Notes under the pieces: generated by a model
Told to the model about the DNA's origin: nothing
What the model saw: only the letters and a program-made list of their open reading frames with translations
The model's database searches: none
Assembly (NCBI GenBank): GCA_023393525.1
Contig: JAEWKZ010000072.1
Span: 1 to 21,670 of the forward strand
Length of the DNA stretch: 21,670 nucleotides
Direction of reading: 5' to 3'
From: Pseudomonadota bacterium
GTDB taxonomy: Bacteria; Desulfobacterota; Desulfovibrionia; Desulfovibrionales; Desulfomicrobiaceae
Made by a program: the position numbers and the translations under genes
Part shown: positions 6,384-13,784 of the stretch, piece by piece
How positions within the stretch are numbered: position 1 is the stretch's first letter
Layout of the letters: each line of letters opens with the position of its first letter

Positions 6384-7382
6384 ATGATCGCATCAGAGCA
6401 GGAAATGGATCGATTTCGATTTCTGGTCGTCGAACCGGACGAGGACCTCGCGCGGGAGATGACGATCGTGCTTGAGCGGCTCGGCATCCGGGCCGACCAT
6501 GTGCGCGGCCACCTCAAGGCCGTGGCCCTGAGCGAAGACACCGACTATGATTGTCTCTTGATCGCGTCCCGGGGCATCGACATCTCGGGCCTGGAGCTGT
6601 GCGCCCTGGTCCGGGCCCGGGAGGCGAGGCGATCCCTTGCTCCCGCCTACATGATCCTGGTCGGTCCCGAGGAGGACCTGGTTTCCGTTTTCACCTGCTC
6701 CGACGACATCGACGACTACATGCTCGGCCCCTGGATGGACCTCGAGCTTGAATGGAAGATCAAGCGGGCCCTGCGCTCCATGTCGCTGTGCCGCGAGTTC
6801 GGCGCTTCAAGGCTCCTCGATACGGAGACGGGCCTGTTGACCCCGGAAGGGCTGCGCACGTTTCTCTACGAGGAGGTCAACCGCATCGGTCGGCGCGAGG
6901 GATGGCTGTCCATGAGCATCCTGTCCGTGCCCGGCCTGGGAGGTTTGCGCGTCAGCTACGGATCGGACTGGCTGGAGTGGTTCACCAGCGGCATCTGGTC
7001 GTCTCTCAGGCGGCAGCTGCGCAATTATGACCGCCTGGCGTCCATGGACGGCGGATTTCTGTGCCTCATCTCCCCGGACCTGAACGAGGAGGGCACGCGG
7101 TTTCTGCTGGCGCGGCTTGCCTCGGTCATCAGCGAGTACCAGTTTCAGGAGGACACGGAGCCCTCCACCCGTGTCGCCCTCGCGGCGCGATACCTGTGCG
7201 TGCGCGTGCGGGGCGATTTCAGGCAGTTCGGACGCACCGGCGATGTTCTGTGGAACTGGCTGCGGGAGAAAATGGCCGAGCCCATGTCGGAAGGGATCAT
7301 GGGCTATACCGGCGCGGTGGACCTCAATCTGGAGCTTGCCCCCACGCTCTCGCCGCGCATCGAGTGTCAATCGAAGGCCTGA
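6384..7382 (+). CDS. Degenerate receiver-degenerate GGDEF protein
   Basis: 332 residues. Residues ~10-130 have a receiver-like fold pattern but all key sites are changed: EPD (17-19) in place of the acidic pair, A61 where the phospho-acceptor Asp should be (DCLLIASRGIDISG), Val for the Thr/Ser (MILVGPE) and Gly for the Lys (DDYMLGPW). Residues ~145-320 look like a GGDEF domain: it opens with the family start DTETGLLTPEGLRTFL and has RNYDRLASMDGGFLCLISP where GGDEF should be, reading DGGF at 222-225. It should therefore neither be phosphorylated nor make c-di-GMP; a binding or scaffold role is inferred. Start at 6384 is the first ATG; a second ATG (6405) also precedes the receiver. Its 3' end overlaps the HDOD gene by 16 bases. 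Confidence 0.75.
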   Translation: MIASEQEMDRFRFLVVEPDEDLAREMTIVLERLGIRADHVRGHLKAVALSEDTDYDCLLIASRGIDISGLELCALVRAREARRSLAPAYMILVGPEEDLVSVFTCSDDIDDYMLGPWMDLELEWKIKRALRSMSLCREFGASRLLDTETGLLTPEGLRTFLYEEVNRIGRREGWLSMSILSVPGLGGLRVSYGSDWLEWFTSGIWSSLRRQLRNYDRLASMDGGFLCLISPDLNEEGTRFLLARLASVISEYQFQEDTEPSTRVALAARYLCVRVRGDFRQFGRTGDVLWNWLREKMAEPMSEGIMGYTGAVDLNLELAPTLSPRIECQSKA

Positions 7383-8218
7383 CTGACAAGCATCTCGACC
7401 TTGAGGGCCACTTCCTCGATCACTGGCTGGAAGTCGTTTTCCAGAAGGAAGATGGGAAGGGTCAGGCGTTTGAGTTCCGTGGTGAAGGACGGGTTGAAGT
7501 GGTATCCGGCGTCCGTGGCCAGGTAGTCCGCAAGCTTCAGGAGCATGATGTCCGGCGGCGGAGAATCGTCGGAAATGGCGCGGTGGTGGGCGTAGACCGC
7601 CAGCTGGACATTTTTCGGGAATTTCCACAGTTTGAGAGCTTTGGCGCTGAGGATCGGATGGCTGACCCCGAACAGCTCGTCCTCGATCTCCAGGGGCGCG
7701 TTTTCTCCGGTTTCCCAGAGTCTGGTCATGGTCGTGAATTCTCCGGGCATGAGCGAGGCCATGACCACGTAACCGATGTCATGCAGCAGGCCGGCCAGAT
7801 AGGTGCTGTCCTGCTCCTCCGGAGTCATGGGAAACAGATGCGGATAGAACTGGGCGAGTTTTTTGCACAACAGCGCCGTGCTCAGGCTGTGGGTCCAGAA
7901 CCGGCGCACGGAAAACGAGGGCGGAAAGGCGTTCTGGCGCACCGAATCGGACAGAGTCAGATAGTAGACGATCCCCTTGACCTCGTTTAAGCCCAGCCGC
8001 ACCAGCGCCTTTTGCGGGCTGTTGATTTCTTCCATCCCCCGGTACAGGGGCGAGTTGGAAATGGCCATGATGCGGGCGCAGAGCACAGGCTCCGCGCTCA
8101 TCGCCTCGACGATTTCCTGCAAGCGGGTGTTCTGGGCGTTCAAAAGCTGCCAGAGCCGCAGGACCATGGGCTTCAAGGGCGGGAGGTCGCGGTCGCTGAG
8201 TTTCTCAAGATTGATCAT
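7367..8218 (-). CDS. HDOD-domain signalling protein
   Basis: 283 residues from ATG 8218. The HDOD domain fills nearly all of it: LPPLKPMVLRLWQLL near the start, EAMSAEPVLCARIMAISNSPLY, the block INSPQKALVRLGLNEVKGIV, then YLAGLLHDIGYVV, GVSHPILSAKALKLWKFP and VQLAVYAHH. HDOD domains are HD-like and generally thought non-catalytic, used in signalling, motility and stress responses; this copy keeps HD and HH residues. A GTG at 8251 would add 11 residues; neither start has a good ribosome site, so the start is uncertain. It converges on the pseudo-GGDEF gene, the two overlapping by 16 bases, with no terminator between. Confidence 0.88.
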   Translation of the reverse strand: MINLEKLSDRDLPPLKPMVLRLWQLLNAQNTRLQEIVEAMSAEPVLCARIMAISNSPLYRGMEEINSPQKALVRLGLNEVKGIVYYLTLSDSVRQNAFPPSFSVRRFWTHSLSTALLCKKLAQFYPHLFPMTPEEQDSTYLAGLLHDIGYVVMASLMPGEFTTMTRLWETGENAPLEIEDELFGVSHPILSAKALKLWKFPKNVQLAVYAHHRAISDDSPPPDIMLLKLADYLATDAGYHFNPSFTTELKRLTLPIFLLENDFQPVIEEVALKVEMLVSQAFD

Positions 8219-8366
8219 GCGTTGTTCTTTGGTGGAAAAGGGTTGCTTCACGGCCGCGGGTTCCGCCGTGTTCGTGTTGGTGAGTCGCTAGCACAACCGG
8301 TCGGAACAGGGCAATGGCCTGATATTTTACCTTAAATCTATCTACTTGGAATACAGGGAGAAATTT

Positions 8367-10010
8367 ATGAAGATAACTTTTCTTGGCGCGGCGCGCACGG
8401 TGACCGGCTCCTGCCATGTGATCGAGTGCGAGCGCGCCCGTTTCGCCATCGATTGCGGCATGCATCAGGGCAACCGGGGCATCGAGGCGCGCAACTGGGA
8501 CGAAAACGGCATGTACCGCCCCGAAGCCCTCGATTTCATCCTGCTCACGCATGCCCATATCGACCATTCCGGCCTGCTGCCGCGCCTGGCGGCCCAGGGC
8601 TTCAAGGGCCCGGTCTACACCACGGCTCCGACCAAGGACCTGCTGGGCATCATGCTCGAGGACAGCGCCCGCATCCAGGAGACCGAAGCGCAGTGGCGCA
8701 GCACCAAGAAGCAGCGGGTCGGCGCCCCCCCGGTGGAGCCCCTGTACACGGTGGAGGATGCCCAGAAGGCGCTCACGCAGCTCAAGACCCAGGACTACAA
8801 TCAGGCTTTCGAGCCCGCGCCGGGCATCCGCGTCATTTTCAACGACGCCGGCCATATCCTCGGTTCGGCCTTTATCGAATTGTGGATCACGGAAGGGGAG
8901 GAGGAGACCAAGCTGGTCTTTTCCGGCGACCTCGGGCGTCCGGGGCAGCTCCTTGTTCCTAACGCCCAGACCGTGGAGACGGCGGATTTCCTTTTTCTGG
9001 AGTCGACCTACGGCTCGCGCAACCACAAGAACGAGACCCAGAGCCGGGAAGAGTTGGCCGAGGCCATCGCCTACAGCTACCAGCGCGGCGAGAAGGTCAT
9101 CATCCCCGCCTTTGCCGTGGAGCGCACCCAGGAGCTTCTGTACAGCCTCCATCTCCTGCGTCAGGAAGGACGGTTGCCCGAGGACATGCCCGTCTACGTG
9201 GACAGCCCTCTGGCCATCAGGGCCACGGAGATTTTTCGCCGTCACTGGGACTACTACGATCAAGAGACCAAGGAGCTGGTCAAAAACGGCCAAAACCCCC
9301 TGGAGCTCCCCAATCTGCGCTTTACGCTCTCGTCCGACGAGTCGCGGGCCATCAACGTGTCCCAGGAGTCGGCCATCGTCATCGCGGGCAGCGGCATGGC
9401 CAATGCGGGGCGCATCAAGCACCACCTGCGGCACAACATCTGGAAGCCGGGCGCGTCCATCGTCTTTGTGGGCTTCCAGGCCGAAGGCACTCCGGGACGC
9501 CGCATCGTCGACGGGGCCAAGACCATCCGGATCCTGGGCGAGGAACTGTCGGTCAAGGCCAAGGTCTTCACCATCGGCGGTTTTTCCGGTCATGCCGGGC
9601 AGACCCAGATCCTGGACTGGCTGTCCAATTTCCGCAATCCCGACGTGCAGGTCTACCTGGTGCACGGCGAGCATTCGGGCCAGAAGATCCTGGCCGAGCT
9701 GATCCGGGAGAAATTCAAGCTCACAGTGCACATCCCGGATTATCTGGACGAATGCCTGCTGGAGAAGGGCGGACGCTTCGAGCTGACCGCCAGGCCTTCC
9801 CTGGCCGCGCCGCGCATCGATTGGGACTACCTGCTGGAAGAGACTTCCGGCAAGCTGGCCCAGGTCCGCGAACGGGTGGATTATCTGCAGCGCATGGGTC
9901 AGACCAACCAGGTCGAGATCCGGGGCAGCCTCTTGGCCATCAATTCGCGTTTGAGCTCCATCATGTCGGAACTCATGTTTGAGCAGAAACAGCAGGCCGG
10001 GAAGGACTAG
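8367..10010 (+). CDS. MBL-fold beta-CASP RNA-processing metallohydrolase
   Basis: 547 residues. Metallo-beta-lactamase core with two-zinc motifs: H62-A-H64-I-D66-H67, H163 (DAGHILGSA) and D188 (FSGDLGRPG). The beta-CASP insert follows: STYGSRNH, IPAFAVERTQELLY, VDSPLAIRATEIF, GSGMANAGRIKHHL. The RMMBL-type end has H409 (GGFSGHAGQTQ) and H433 (LVHGEHSGQ). This is the CPSF73/RNase J-like family whose members cut RNA endo- or exonucleolytically in the cytoplasm; the natural substrate here is unknown. Residues ~465-547 add a helical, probably coiled-coil tail. Start at 8367 has AGGGAG in good position; an ATG at 8346 lacks one. rsmD starts two bases after the stop. Confidence 0.92.
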   Translation: MKITFLGAARTVTGSCHVIECERARFAIDCGMHQGNRGIEARNWDENGMYRPEALDFILLTHAHIDHSGLLPRLAAQGFKGPVYTTAPTKDLLGIMLEDSARIQETEAQWRSTKKQRVGAPPVEPLYTVEDAQKALTQLKTQDYNQAFEPAPGIRVIFNDAGHILGSAFIELWITEGEEETKLVFSGDLGRPGQLLVPNAQTVETADFLFLESTYGSRNHKNETQSREELAEAIAYSYQRGEKVIIPAFAVERTQELLYSLHLLRQEGRLPEDMPVYVDSPLAIRATEIFRRHWDYYDQETKELVKNGQNPLELPNLRFTLSSDESRAINVSQESAIVIAGSGMANAGRIKHHLRHNIWKPGASIVFVGFQAEGTPGRRIVDGAKTIRILGEELSVKAKVFTIGGFSGHAGQTQILDWLSNFRNPDVQVYLVHGEHSGQKILAELIREKFKLTVHIPDYLDECLLEKGGRFELTARPSLAAPRIDWDYLLEETSGKLAQVRERVDYLQRMGQTNQVEIRGSLLAINSRLSSIMSELMFEQKQQAGKD

Positions 10011-10012
10011 GC

Positions 10013-10570
10013 GTGCGCATAATCGCCGGGGAATACCGAGGGCGGAGCATCCGCACCACCGAAGGGCCGGGCTACCGGCCCGCCACGGGCAAGGTGCGGG
10101 AGTCCGTGTTCTCCATGCTCGAATCCCTGGGGGTCGACTGGAGCCTGACCCGGGTGGCGGACATCTTCGCCGGCAGCGGTTCCCTGGGCATCGAGGCCCT
10201 GAGTCGGGGCGGCCAGGAAGCCGTCTTTGTGGAAAAGGCCGCCCAGGCCGCGGCTCTGATCCGCTCCAACCTGGAGGCGCTCGGCGTCGAGAAGCGGCGC
10301 TACGCCGTGGTCAAGGCCGATGCCCTGCGCTGGCTTGAAGGCGGGCGCGGGCCGTTTAGCCTGGTCTTCATCGACCCCCCCTATGGCAAGGACCTGCTGC
10401 TGCCCGCCCTGGGTCTGCTGCTGGAGCGGCAGGGCCTCGCGCCGGACGGGCTGATCTGCGCCGAGGTGGAGGCGGGGCTGGTCTTCGACAATCCGCCCCG
10501 GCCGGATCTGGCTCTTCTTCGAGACAAACTCTACGGGCAGACAAGGATTTGCATATGGCGCAGAAAGTAG
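10013..10570 (+). CDS. rsmD: 16S rRNA (guanine966-N2)-methyltransferase RsmD
   Basis: 185 residues from a GTG start with GGAAGGA about 8 bases upstream. Methylates G966 of 16S rRNA in the assembled 30S particle using S-adenosylmethionine. Visible motifs: the family opening MRIIAGEYRGRSI, the RPATGKVRESVFSML block, SAM-binding DIFAGSGSLGIEALSRG, and the N6/N2 methylase catalytic DPPY at 121-124. Length is typical. The start is two bases after the beta-CASP gene's stop and the end overlaps coaD by 16 bases; the rsmD-coaD pair is widely conserved. Confidence 0.95.
   Translation: MRIIAGEYRGRSIRTTEGPGYRPATGKVRESVFSMLESLGVDWSLTRVADIFAGSGSLGIEALSRGGQEAVFVEKAAQAAALIRSNLEALGVEKRRYAVVKADALRWLEGGRGPFSLVFIDPPYGKDLLLPALGLLLERQGLAPDGLICAEVEAGLVFDNPPRPDLALLRDKLYGQTRICIWRRK
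10543..10547 (+). promoter_or_regulatory. Ribosome binding site of coaD, inside rsmD
   Basis: AAGGA seven bases before the ATG at 10555. It decides the start of coaD against the upstream in-frame TTG at 10549 and lies within the last codons of rsmD, implying coupled translation. Confidence 0.75.
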
Positions 10571-11097
10571 AACGCGTGGCCGTCTATCCAGGCACCTTCG
10601 ACCCTTTCACCAACGGACACCTGAGCCTGGTGCGCCGTGGGCTGGAGGTCTTCGACAAGGTCATCGTGGCCGTGGCCAAGGATTCGGGCAAGAACCCGCT
10701 TTTCAGCCTTGAGGAGCGGGTGGAGATGATCCGTGAGGTTTTTCGCGGCCAGCACCGCGTGGAAGTGGAGGGGTTTTCAGGGCTTCTGGTCGATTATGTG
10801 CCCAGCAAGGGGGTCAACACGATCCTGCGCGGGCTCAGGGCGGTTTCGGATTTCGAGTACGAATTCCAGATGGCCCTCATGAACCGCAAGCTCAAACCCA
10901 GCATCCACACCGTGTTCATGATGACGGACTACCGCTGGTTGTACATCAGCTCGACCATCATCAAGGACGTGGCCCGGCTTGGCGGGATCATCGAGGGGCT
11001 TGTGCCGGAGACCATCCTGGCCCGCGTGAACGCGCGCATGAACGAGTTGCGGGACAAGGCGGCCCTGCCCTCCGGCGGAGCGTCGAAGCAGGCATGA
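10555..11097 (+). CDS. coaD: Phosphopantetheine adenylyltransferase CoaD
   Basis: 180 residues. Transfers AMP from ATP to 4'-phosphopantetheine, the next-to-last step of coenzyme A synthesis, in the cytoplasm. Nucleotidyltransferase signature GTFDPFTNGH at 13-22 (H22 of the T/HxGH motif) and the second motif ISSTIIKDVA. NRKLKPSIHTVFMM is the usual middle block. Length fits the ~160-170 aa family with a ~15-residue extension rich in small residues at the C-terminus. It overlaps the end of rsmD by 16 bases and its TGA overlaps the ATG of miaA. Confidence 0.97.
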   Translation: MAQKVERVAVYPGTFDPFTNGHLSLVRRGLEVFDKVIVAVAKDSGKNPLFSLEERVEMIREVFRGQHRVEVEGFSGLLVDYVPSKGVNTILRGLRAVSDFEYEFQMALMNRKLKPSIHTVFMMTDYRWLYISSTIIKDVARLGGIIEGLVPETILARVNARMNELRDKAALPSGGASKQA

Positions 11098-12023
11098 CGG
11101 AAATCTCGCTTCTTTGTCTGGTCGGCGCCACGGGCACGGGCAAGACCGCCGCGGCCCTGGCCCTGGCCGGGGCGCTGGGCGGCGGCGTGGTCAATTTCGA
11201 CTCCCGCCAGGTCTACGCCGGTCTGGACGTGGTCACGGCCCAGCCCACGGCGGCGGAGCGCGCCGTCTGCCCCCACGCCCTGTACGGCTACCTCCCCCTC
11301 CATGTCCCGGTGCGCGCCGGAGCCTTTGCCGGCGAGATCATGGCCCGGGTCCGGACGTATCGGGACCAGGGGCTGGCGCCCCTCCTGGTCGGCGGCACCG
11401 GGCTTTACCTGAAGAGCCTGCTCGACGGTCTGGCGCCCATTCCCGACATCGATCCGGCCATCCGCGAAGAAGTGGTCGGCGAGTGCCGGGCCCATGGCTC
11501 CCAGGTGCTGCACGGCCGATTGCAGCTCATCGATCCCGAATACGCCGCCAAAATCCATCCCAACGATCCCCAGCGCATTTGCCGGGCCCTGGAAGTGTTC
11601 GCGGCCACGGGGCAAACCCTGACCTGGTGGCATGGCCGGACCCGCCGTCCTGCGGGACTGCGGGTGCTCAAGATCGGGATCGCCGCCGATCTGGCCAGTC
11701 TGACTCCGCGTCTGGCCCGGCGCATCGACCTGATGCTTGAGGCCGGAGCGGAAGAGGAGGTGCGGCGGGCCTACGACATGTGCCCGGATCGGTCCGCTCC
11801 GGGGTTTTCGGGCATCGGCTGCCCGGAACTCCTGTCGGTGCTGCTGGACGGCACGGACCTGGAACAGGCGCGGCGGGACTGGCTGCGCAGCACGCGCGCC
11901 TACGCCAAACGCCAGTTGACCTGGTTCAAGCGCGATGACGAGATCTTCTGGCACGATCCGGACGACCTGGAGGGCATGGTGGCCAGGGCTCGCCTTTTCT
12001 TCAAACCGGAGTCCGCCGCCTGA
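11094..12023 (+). CDS. miaA: tRNA dimethylallyltransferase MiaA
   Basis: 309 residues. Adds the dimethylallyl group to N6 of A37 in tRNAs that read codons starting with U. P-loop GATGTGKT at 11-18, DSRQVYAGLDVVTAQP, the GGTGLYLKSLLDGL block, and the C-terminal TRAYAKRQLTWFKRDD with a following W. Where many MiaA proteins read GIGYKE this one has GIGCPE, a tolerated-looking change. ATG overlaps the coaD stop in an ATGA (11094-11097), so the two are translationally coupled. The secreted unknown follows after 68 bases. Confidence 0.96.
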   Translation: MTEISLLCLVGATGTGKTAAALALAGALGGGVVNFDSRQVYAGLDVVTAQPTAAERAVCPHALYGYLPLHVPVRAGAFAGEIMARVRTYRDQGLAPLLVGGTGLYLKSLLDGLAPIPDIDPAIREEVVGECRAHGSQVLHGRLQLIDPEYAAKIHPNDPQRICRALEVFAATGQTLTWWHGRTRRPAGLRVLKIGIAADLASLTPRLARRIDLMLEAGAEEEVRRAYDMCPDRSAPGFSGIGCPELLSVLLDGTDLEQARRDWLRSTRAYAKRQLTWFKRDDEIFWHDPDDLEGMVARARLFFKPESAA

Positions 12024-12091
12024 TTGGCGGCCCGTTCGGTCTCAGGCCTGCCGGGGCATGGACCGCTATTTTCATTTTCAGGGGAGAACCC

Positions 12092-12961
12092 ATGTCCAGA
12101 TATGCGTTGTTTTTGATGGTGTTGCTGTGGTGCGCGCCGTTCGCCGCCGCGGATCAGCGGGTGAGCGTGACAGCGGAGGAGGGGGAAGGCCGCGAGGCTC
12201 TCCTGGACAGGGTTTTCGATACGGCGCTGGCGCAAGAGATCGACGAACTGCTGGGAACAGCGCTCGCCCCTGGGCGCAGGAAAACGCTCATGGAAGTTCT
12301 GTCCAAGGAGCGTGATTCGCTCATCCTCGGCTACAGCGAGGACGAGACGCCCGGAACGGCCAATGCGACGGCCGCCGCTCGCGCCGTCACCGTGCGCATC
12401 CACGATGCCGGGCTCAAGGCGCGCCTGCGCGGCGCGGGCGTCCTGCCGCCGCACAAGGACCCCCTGCCCTATGTGCTCCGGCTTTCCGGGGTGGAGCCGT
12501 CGCGAACCAGACGGCTTGGCGCATTGCAGGAACTCTCCGGCCTGAAGCCGGTCGCCGCGGCCGCCGAGGACGTGCCGGTTCTCTCGCTCTCGCAGCTGGG
12601 CGCCTGGACCGGGGTGCTCAGTCGTGGCGAGTGGCGGACCTCGCATACGGCCAAGACCCTGGACGAGGTCTGGCTGGCGGTTTGGGAGGACTATTTTTCG
12701 CGTCCGGGAGTCGCGGCGGGGGGCGGGTCGGGGCTCTTGGTCCGTGTTTCGGGCTGGCTGTCCAGCGCGGGGCCCATGGAATTCGACAGGCTCATGGATG
12801 CCTGGAACGAGGAGATCGGGAGCAAGACGCTGGTTGGCGTGGAGATGGAGGGCGCGGGCATGGTCGGGGTCTGGAGGATCGAGGCCCGCTCCCGTGAAGC
12901 CCTGGCCCGTCGGCTCCGGGACGCGGCCAAGACCCAGGGCCTGGCGGTGGAGATCCGCTAG
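12092..12961 (+). CDS. Secreted protein of unknown function
   Basis: 289 residues. Not recognised. A clear Sec signal peptide (residues ~1-21, MSRYALFLMVLLWCAPFAAA) predicts export to the periplasm; no lipobox and no further membrane segment. The next ~60 residues are helical and charged (VSVTAEEGEGREALLDRVFDTAL...), then comes a beta-like segment AVTVRIHDAGLKARLRGAGV and an Arg/Leu-rich middle; the end again looks alternating beta/alpha. The order faintly recalls DUF2066 or FlgT N-terminal regions, but I see no diagnostic motif. A good ribosome site (AGGGGAGA) precedes the ATG. It is last in the beta-CASP-rsmD-coaD-miaA run and is followed 6 bases later by a strong terminator. Confidence 0.75.
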   Translation: MSRYALFLMVLLWCAPFAAADQRVSVTAEEGEGREALLDRVFDTALAQEIDELLGTALAPGRRKTLMEVLSKERDSLILGYSEDETPGTANATAAARAVTVRIHDAGLKARLRGAGVLPPHKDPLPYVLRLSGVEPSRTRRLGALQELSGLKPVAAAAEDVPVLSLSQLGAWTGVLSRGEWRTSHTAKTLDEVWLAVWEDYFSRPGVAAGGGSGLLVRVSGWLSSAGPMEFDRLMDAWNEEIGSKTLVGVEMEGAGMVGVWRIEARSREALARRLRDAAKTQGLAVEIR

Positions 12962-12967
12962 GACGTG

Positions 12968-13004
12968 CACAAAAAAATCCCGGTCGGGCCGGGATTTTTT
13001 TGTG
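12968..13004. terminator. Strong bidirectional rho-independent terminator
   Basis: Perfect 16-bp inverted repeat CACAAAAAAATCCCGG / CCGGGATTTTTTTGTG with a 5-base loop. A G+C core flanked by A7 and T7 gives a U-tract on either transcript, so it ends both the + operon closing with the 289-aa gene and the - strand tatA transcript. Confidence 0.95.
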
Positions 13005-13018
13005 GAATGTCTAACAAT

Positions 13019-13216
13019 TCATTCTTTCTTGTCGGAAGAGTCCTTGGAATCGGACTTGGGGGTCACGTCGATTTCTTCGGGTTCGCTGGTGGCTTTTTTG
13101 AAGTTTTTTATGGCCCGACCCATACCTGAACCGATTTCAGGCAACTTGTTGGCCCCGAAAATGACCAGGACGATGACCAGGATTATCAGAAGCTCAGGGA
13201 TACCAATGCCGAACAT
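13019..13216 (-). CDS. tatA: Sec-independent translocase subunit TatA/E
   Basis: 65 residues. Forms the pore-like assembly of the twin-arginine export system in the inner membrane. One N-terminal transmembrane helix (MFGIGIPELLIILVIVLVIF), the FGANKLPEIGSGMGRAIKNFKK hinge and amphipathic helix typical of TatA, and an acidic/Ser-rich tail. GGAGG sits seven bases before the ATG. Single-gene unit: own promoter at 13245-13274, terminator at 12968-13004. No tatB or tatC in the window. Confidence 0.95.
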   Translation of the reverse strand: MFGIGIPELLIILVIVLVIFGANKLPEIGSGMGRAIKNFKKATSEPEEIDVTPKSDSKDSSDKKE

Positions 13217-13244
13217 GTATGCCTCCTCGGGAAATATTGGGCCT

Positions 13245-13274
13245 CATATACACATAGCGTTCCGCGCAGGTCAA
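13245..13274 (-). promoter_or_regulatory. Sigma-70 promoter of tatA
   Basis: Minus strand TTGACC (13269-13274), 18-base spacer, TATATG (13245-13250). Predicted start near 13238, leader of ~20 bases. A hexamer inverted repeat TCTTCC-N4-GGAAGA (13276-13291) abuts the -35 box. Confidence 0.6.
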
Positions 13275-13275
13275 C

Positions 13276-13291
13276 TCTTCCTTGGGGAAGA
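13276..13291. repeat. Inverted repeat next to the tatA -35 box
   Basis: TCTTCC-TTGG-GGAAGA, a perfect 6-bp dyad one base upstream of the tatA -35 element, in the region between tatA and the divergent YkgJ-like gene. The hexamer CCTTGG at 13280 recurs at 13296. It may be an operator; that is inference. Confidence 0.4.
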
Positions 13292-13382
13292 AAAACCTTG
13301 GTTTCCGAAGGGATGGAATGTATTTATCAATTAGTCGAACACTGTTTTCGCAACGCCGGGCCAGGTTTTCGCGGAGGTTTGC

Positions 13383-13784
13383 GTGAAGCCGGTGCTGCGC
13401 CTGCCCGGAGACGGCTGCCGTTTTCTGGCCGCCGGCCGCTGCCTGTACGAGGAAAGGATCAATCCGGGTTTGTGCCGGGAATTCGCCTGTACCGTGCTGG
13501 CCGCCCTGGAGAACCACTTCGATGAATTCGTGGTTCGCGGCGAGATTCTGGGCCTTTCCTCCGAGCAGGCCGGACGCATCTGGGAACAGCGCATGGCCAA
13601 AGCCTTGAACATTGGCTGGGACTGTGCAAATTTCACCGTTCCGCAGGACGATGCGGAGGAAGCTTTGTGCCTGCATTTTTTCGAAGGCATCTGTCTTTTG
13701 CGCATGCCCGCTTGCCCGGGACGCTGTCGCCGCTACGAACGCCCGGATCACACTGTCAGCGAACAAGGAGATATATATGAGTGA
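13383..13784 (+). CDS. YkgJ-like cysteine-cluster protein (divergent)
   Basis: 133 residues with nine cysteines (12, 20, 31, 36, 81, 96, 104, 111, 115). The stretch GCRFLAAGRCLYEERINPGLCREFAC matches the second half of the YkgJ/CxxCxxCC pattern (C-x-FL ... C-x-YE-x-R ... CR-x-F-x-C), a family assumed to bind zinc or an iron-sulfur cluster. The usual first CxxC...CC part is missing; instead a second Cys group closes the protein (ICLLRMPACPGRC). Start is the GTG with GGAGG five bases upstream; no ATG fits. The frame is open only 16 codons further up. It overlaps the next gene by 8 bases, so the two are probably translated together. Family match is by eye. Confidence 0.6.
   Translation: MKPVLRLPGDGCRFLAAGRCLYEERINPGLCREFACTVLAALENHFDEFVVRGEILGLSSEQAGRIWEQRMAKALNIGWDCANFTVPQDDAEEALCLHFFEGICLLRMPACPGRCRRYERPDHTVSEQGDIYE

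Noticed and set aside
8205..9731. 508-codon antisense frame over the beta-CASP gene
   Set aside because: Shadow of a gene with all metal-binding motifs in place.
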